This document shows, piece after piece, positions 13,178-14,816 of a DNA stretch of 14,816 nt. A program made the position numbers and the translations under genes. The stretch covers positions 1 through 14,816 of the forward strand of contig CAJLRT010000008.1 in assembly GCA_905209135.1 (NCBI GenBank), read 5' to 3'. The notes under the pieces are model-generated. The model saw only the letters and a program-made list of their open reading frames with translations, ran no database searches and was not told the origin of the DNA. This DNA comes from an uncultured Eubacteriales bacterium (GTDB lineage Bacteria; Bacillota; Clostridia; Oscillospirales; UMGS1783). The stretch's first letter is position 1. Each line of letters starts with the position of its first letter.

Positions 13178-13708
13178 TTGAAAAAACGCATGTTTCTGCT
13201 CGGCCTGTGCATTCTTCTGCTGTGCGGCTGCTCGGCAACGGCGGCGACGACGGAGGAAATGGTGGAGCTGGCCAGGGACAAGATACCCGTTTCCGACGCG
13301 GAGAACATCCAGATGCAGGCGGCGGGCAGGGTTGACACGGAGAACAACTCGGCGCTGCTGATTGTGAGGACGGGAAACGAATGGCAGGCGCACGCCTACT
13401 ACCCCGTTACCTTTGAGAAAAGAGGCGGGGCGTATGTGCTCACACACGTTGCCAAAGCCATGCCGCAGGCCGGGGGCGACGGCTGCTACGGCTGTTTCTG
13501 GGGAGACGGGTATGTACTGCTGACCGACAACGAGGCCTGCCGGGAGATACGGATTGCCTACGAATCGGGAGAGGAGCAGACTCTGCGCGTGACTTCCCTG
13601 CCCTTTGTCCACTATGATGCAAGGGCGCATACCTACCTGGACGGCGACGGACAGGCGGAGACACGGTATGCGTTTCTGGATGCGCAGGGGCGGGAGCTTG
13701 ACCGGTAA
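13178..13708 (+). CDS. Small lipoprotein of unknown function, 176 aa
   Basis: The N-terminus is a lipoprotein signal: KKR, a hydrophobic core (MFLLGLCILLL) and the lipobox L-C-G-C with Cys18 as the lipidated residue. The mature part is predicted to sit outside the membrane and to be rich in beta strands; segments such as GDGCYGCFWGDGYVLLTDN and SLPFVHYD are distinctive but I cannot name a family. TTG at 13178 is preferred: AAAGGAG at 13163-13169 is eight bases away, whereas the GTG at 13169 overlaps that site. No promoter was found in the 38 bases after the preceding terminator, so it may depend on read-through or a non-standard sigma factor. The ECF sigma and anti-sigma genes follow 147 bp downstream, which makes an envelope-stress role possible. 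Confidence 0.78.
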   Translation: MKKRMFLLGLCILLLCGCSATAATTEEMVELARDKIPVSDAENIQMQAAGRVDTENNSALLIVRTGNEWQAHAYYPVTFEKRGGAYVLTHVAKAMPQAGGDGCYGCFWGDGYVLLTDNEACREIRIAYESGEEQTLRVTSLPFVHYDARAHTYLDGDGQAETRYAFLDAQGRELDR

Positions 13709-13719
13709 AAAAACAGCGC

Positions 13720-13749
13720 AAACGGGCAGGGCGGCAGCCTTGTCCGTTT
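13720..13749 (+). terminator. Hairpin after the lipoprotein gene, weak terminator
   Basis: AAACGGGCAGGG (13720-13731) pairs with CCTTGTCCGTTT (13738-13749), 12 bp including two G-T pairs, loop of six. It ends in TTT but is followed by ATTGC rather than a T run; an A7 tract lies to its left. Confidence 0.5.
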
Positions 13750-13799
13750 ATTGCATTACAAGCGGAATTGCCATTGAATATTGATTTCAGCCGTTTTCA

Positions 13800-13830
13800 T
13801 GTAACCTTTTACGCTGTACTGACACTAATA
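13800..13830 (+). promoter_or_regulatory. ECF-type promoter, probable autoregulation site of the sigma gene
   Basis: TGTAACC at 13800-13806 with its AAC core is the -35 type used by ECF sigma factors. CACTAATA at 13823-13830 lies at the right distance to be the -10 region. No sigma-A promoter is visible there. Location directly before an ECF sigma gene fits positive autoregulation. Confidence 0.55.
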
Positions 13831-13855
13831 GACAAGTATGAAGGGAGGTGGGGCC

Positions 13856-14359
13856 GTGACAGAGTTTGAACAGATATATACCCGGCACTATCCGTTTATC
13901 TACCGGTTTCTGTACAAGCTCTGCAGCGCGGACGACGACCTTGCCTCCGAACTTGCGCAGGAGACCTTCTACCAGGCGTTCCTATCCTTTCACCGGTTCC
14001 GGGGCGACTGTGAAATCACGACGTGGCTTTGCAAAATTGCTAAAAACTGCTTTTGCCGGGAGATGCGCTCGCGCAGGCGCGCCTGCCTCTGCTTCGACGG
14101 GGCCCTCTGCCAGCTTCACGACGAGTCGATCGGCCCCGAGCTTGTCGCGGAGCACAGGGAGACGTTTGAAACGATTGTAGCCTGCATTCAATCCATGAAA
14201 AGCCGCTACCGCGACATTCTTCTGTACAGGCTGTTCTCCGAGCTGTCCTATGCGCAGATTGCTGCGATCATGCACATGGGAGAGGGCGCGGCCAAGGTGC
14301 TCTATCACCGGGCGCGCCTGCAGCTGCAAACCTTAATTATGGAGGTGTTGTCACCATGA
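13856..14359 (+). CDS. ECF-type RNA polymerase sigma factor, 167 aa
   Basis: Sigma-70 family, extracytoplasmic function group. Region 2 spans about residues 4-67: YPFIYRFLYKLCSADDDLASE, the typical ELAQETFYQAFLSFHRFRG and the DNA-melting segment TTWLCKIAKNCFCREMRSRR. A linker leads to region 4 (about 104-160): SRYRDILLYRLFSELSYAQIA then the recognition helix GEGAAKVLYHRARLQL. GTG at 13856 is chosen because AAGGGAGGTG at 13841-13850 is its ribosome binding site; an ATG at 13838 in frame lies before that site and has none itself. The stop codon overlaps the start of the anti-sigma gene (ATGA at 14356-14359), the classical arrangement for stoichiometric production. It is probably held at the membrane by that partner until a surface signal releases it. 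Confidence 0.93.
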   Translation: MTEFEQIYTRHYPFIYRFLYKLCSADDDLASELAQETFYQAFLSFHRFRGDCEITTWLCKIAKNCFCREMRSRRRACLCFDGALCQLHDESIGPELVAEHRETFETIVACIQSMKSRYRDILLYRLFSELSYAQIAAIMHMGEGAAKVLYHRARLQLQTLIMEVLSP

Positions 14360-14816
14360 AACTGAGCTGCGATACGGTCCGTGATCTACTGCCCGCATAC
14401 ACAGGCAAAACGGCAAGCGCTACGACAATGCGGCTTGTAAAAGAGCATCTGCGCGGCTGTCCGGACTGCCGGAACGAGCTGGAAGCCATGCACCGGCCGG
14501 CGTATACGCCGGTACAGCGGGAGGCGGCCGCACATGAAATCAACTACCTGGGACTGTCCAGACGGCTGCGCCGGCGCAGAATCACAATCGCCGTTCTCGT
14601 TCTGCTCGCCGCCGTCTGGGCCGTGCTCTTTACCATCGACTACGCGCGCTTCAGCCAGGGAGAATCGCTCAAGTTCGCGATCCATTCCCATCAGGACTAC
14701 GGCGAAGAGGGAACTGTTGACGTGTATTACGGGCTCGGCTACAAGATGACGGACTACAAGCTGACGCGAGGCCGAGGCGACCGCGCCTTTGGCACGCTGC
14801 TGATGCGGACGGACAC
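14356..14816 (+). CDS. Zinc-type anti-sigma factor, membrane anchored (partial, runs off right edge)
   Basis: Cognate regulator of the preceding ECF sigma factor. The N-terminal domain has the zinc anti-sigma (zf-HC2) motif: Cys5 and then His31-x3-Cys35-x2-Cys38 in KEHLRGCPDC, which binds the sigma factor. A basic stretch RRLRRRR precedes one transmembrane helix at about residues 74-93 (ITIAVLVLLAAVWAVLF), so the topology is zinc domain inside, C-terminal part outside. The extracytoplasmic part (from about 94) includes GTVDVYYGLGYKMTDYKL, possibly the sensing domain. It starts at ATG 14356, overlapping the sigma stop by 4 bp, with GGAGGTG at 14341-14347. At least 153 codons are present; the end is outside the window. 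Confidence 0.9.
   Translation, partial: MKLSCDTVRDLLPAYTGKTASATTMRLVKEHLRGCPDCRNELEAMHRPAYTPVQREAAAHEINYLGLSRRLRRRRITIAVLVLLAAVWAVLFTIDYARFSQGESLKFAIHSHQDYGEEGTVDVYYGLGYKMTDYKLTRGRGDRAFGTLLMRTD

Noticed and set aside
10863..13238. 791-codon open frame on the minus strand opposite the GH36 gene
   Set aside because: Same explanation: mirror of a GC-biased gene, no motif; it also runs through the operon terminator hairpin.
1..14816. CRISPR arrays, tRNA or rRNA genes, insertion sequences, attachment sites
   Set aside because: I looked for regularly spaced direct repeats, tRNA-like cloverleafs, conserved rRNA stretches and transposase or integrase motifs and saw none.

Overview
The window looks like chromosome from a GC-rich, low-copy Firmicute, most likely an anaerobic gut-type member of Clostridia. 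The grounds are strong AGGAGG ribosome binding sites, frequent TTG/GTG starts, well-formed sigma-A type promoters (TTGACA-N17-TATAAT variants), T-tailed hairpin terminators, and a gene content of intracellular GH2 and GH36 glycosidases, a corrinoid-type UroD-family protein and an ECF sigma/zinc anti-sigma pair. No rRNA, tRNA, CRISPR, transposase or integrase was seen. This taxonomic statement is inference; nothing in the window names a species.

Left part (1-6210): a small XRE-type regulator with its own extended -10 promoter, a strong bidirectional terminator, then a class 3 lipase-like hydrolase. Converging on the lipase is a TetR regulator. It is divergent from a PfkB sugar kinase, and each of the two has a clear promoter in the shared 316-bp intergenic region. 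The kinase is followed by an N-acetylmuramoyl-L-alanine amidase with peptidoglycan-binding repeats but no signal peptide. Next comes a GNAT acetyltransferase with its own promoter, converging through a shared terminator on a UroD-family methyltransferase-like gene.

Middle (6173-8070): a minus-strand run of three small genes of unknown function (translationally coupled TAATG junction; the last one has a Pro-rich linker and hydrophobic tail) ending in a terminator. Then there is an unusually RNA-rich intergenic stretch. It holds a complete miniature transcription unit for a 27-residue hydrophobic peptide (promoter, ribosome binding site, ORF, terminator), a GC-rich foldable segment closed by a second strong terminator, and a third promoter/terminator pair that would give a roughly 80-nt small RNA or attenuated leader. 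This stretch is the most likely place for something undescribed.

Right part (8018-14816): a two-gene carbohydrate operon, GH2 (957 aa) and GH36 (673 aa), preceded by an inverted repeat and an extended -10 promoter, with a folded intercistronic segment and a strong terminator at its end. They would release beta- and alpha-linked terminal sugars from imported oligosaccharides in the cytoplasm. Next is a small lipoprotein, followed by an ECF sigma factor behind an ECF-type (TGTAACC) promoter, overlapping by 4 bp a membrane-anchored zinc anti-sigma factor that runs off the right edge.
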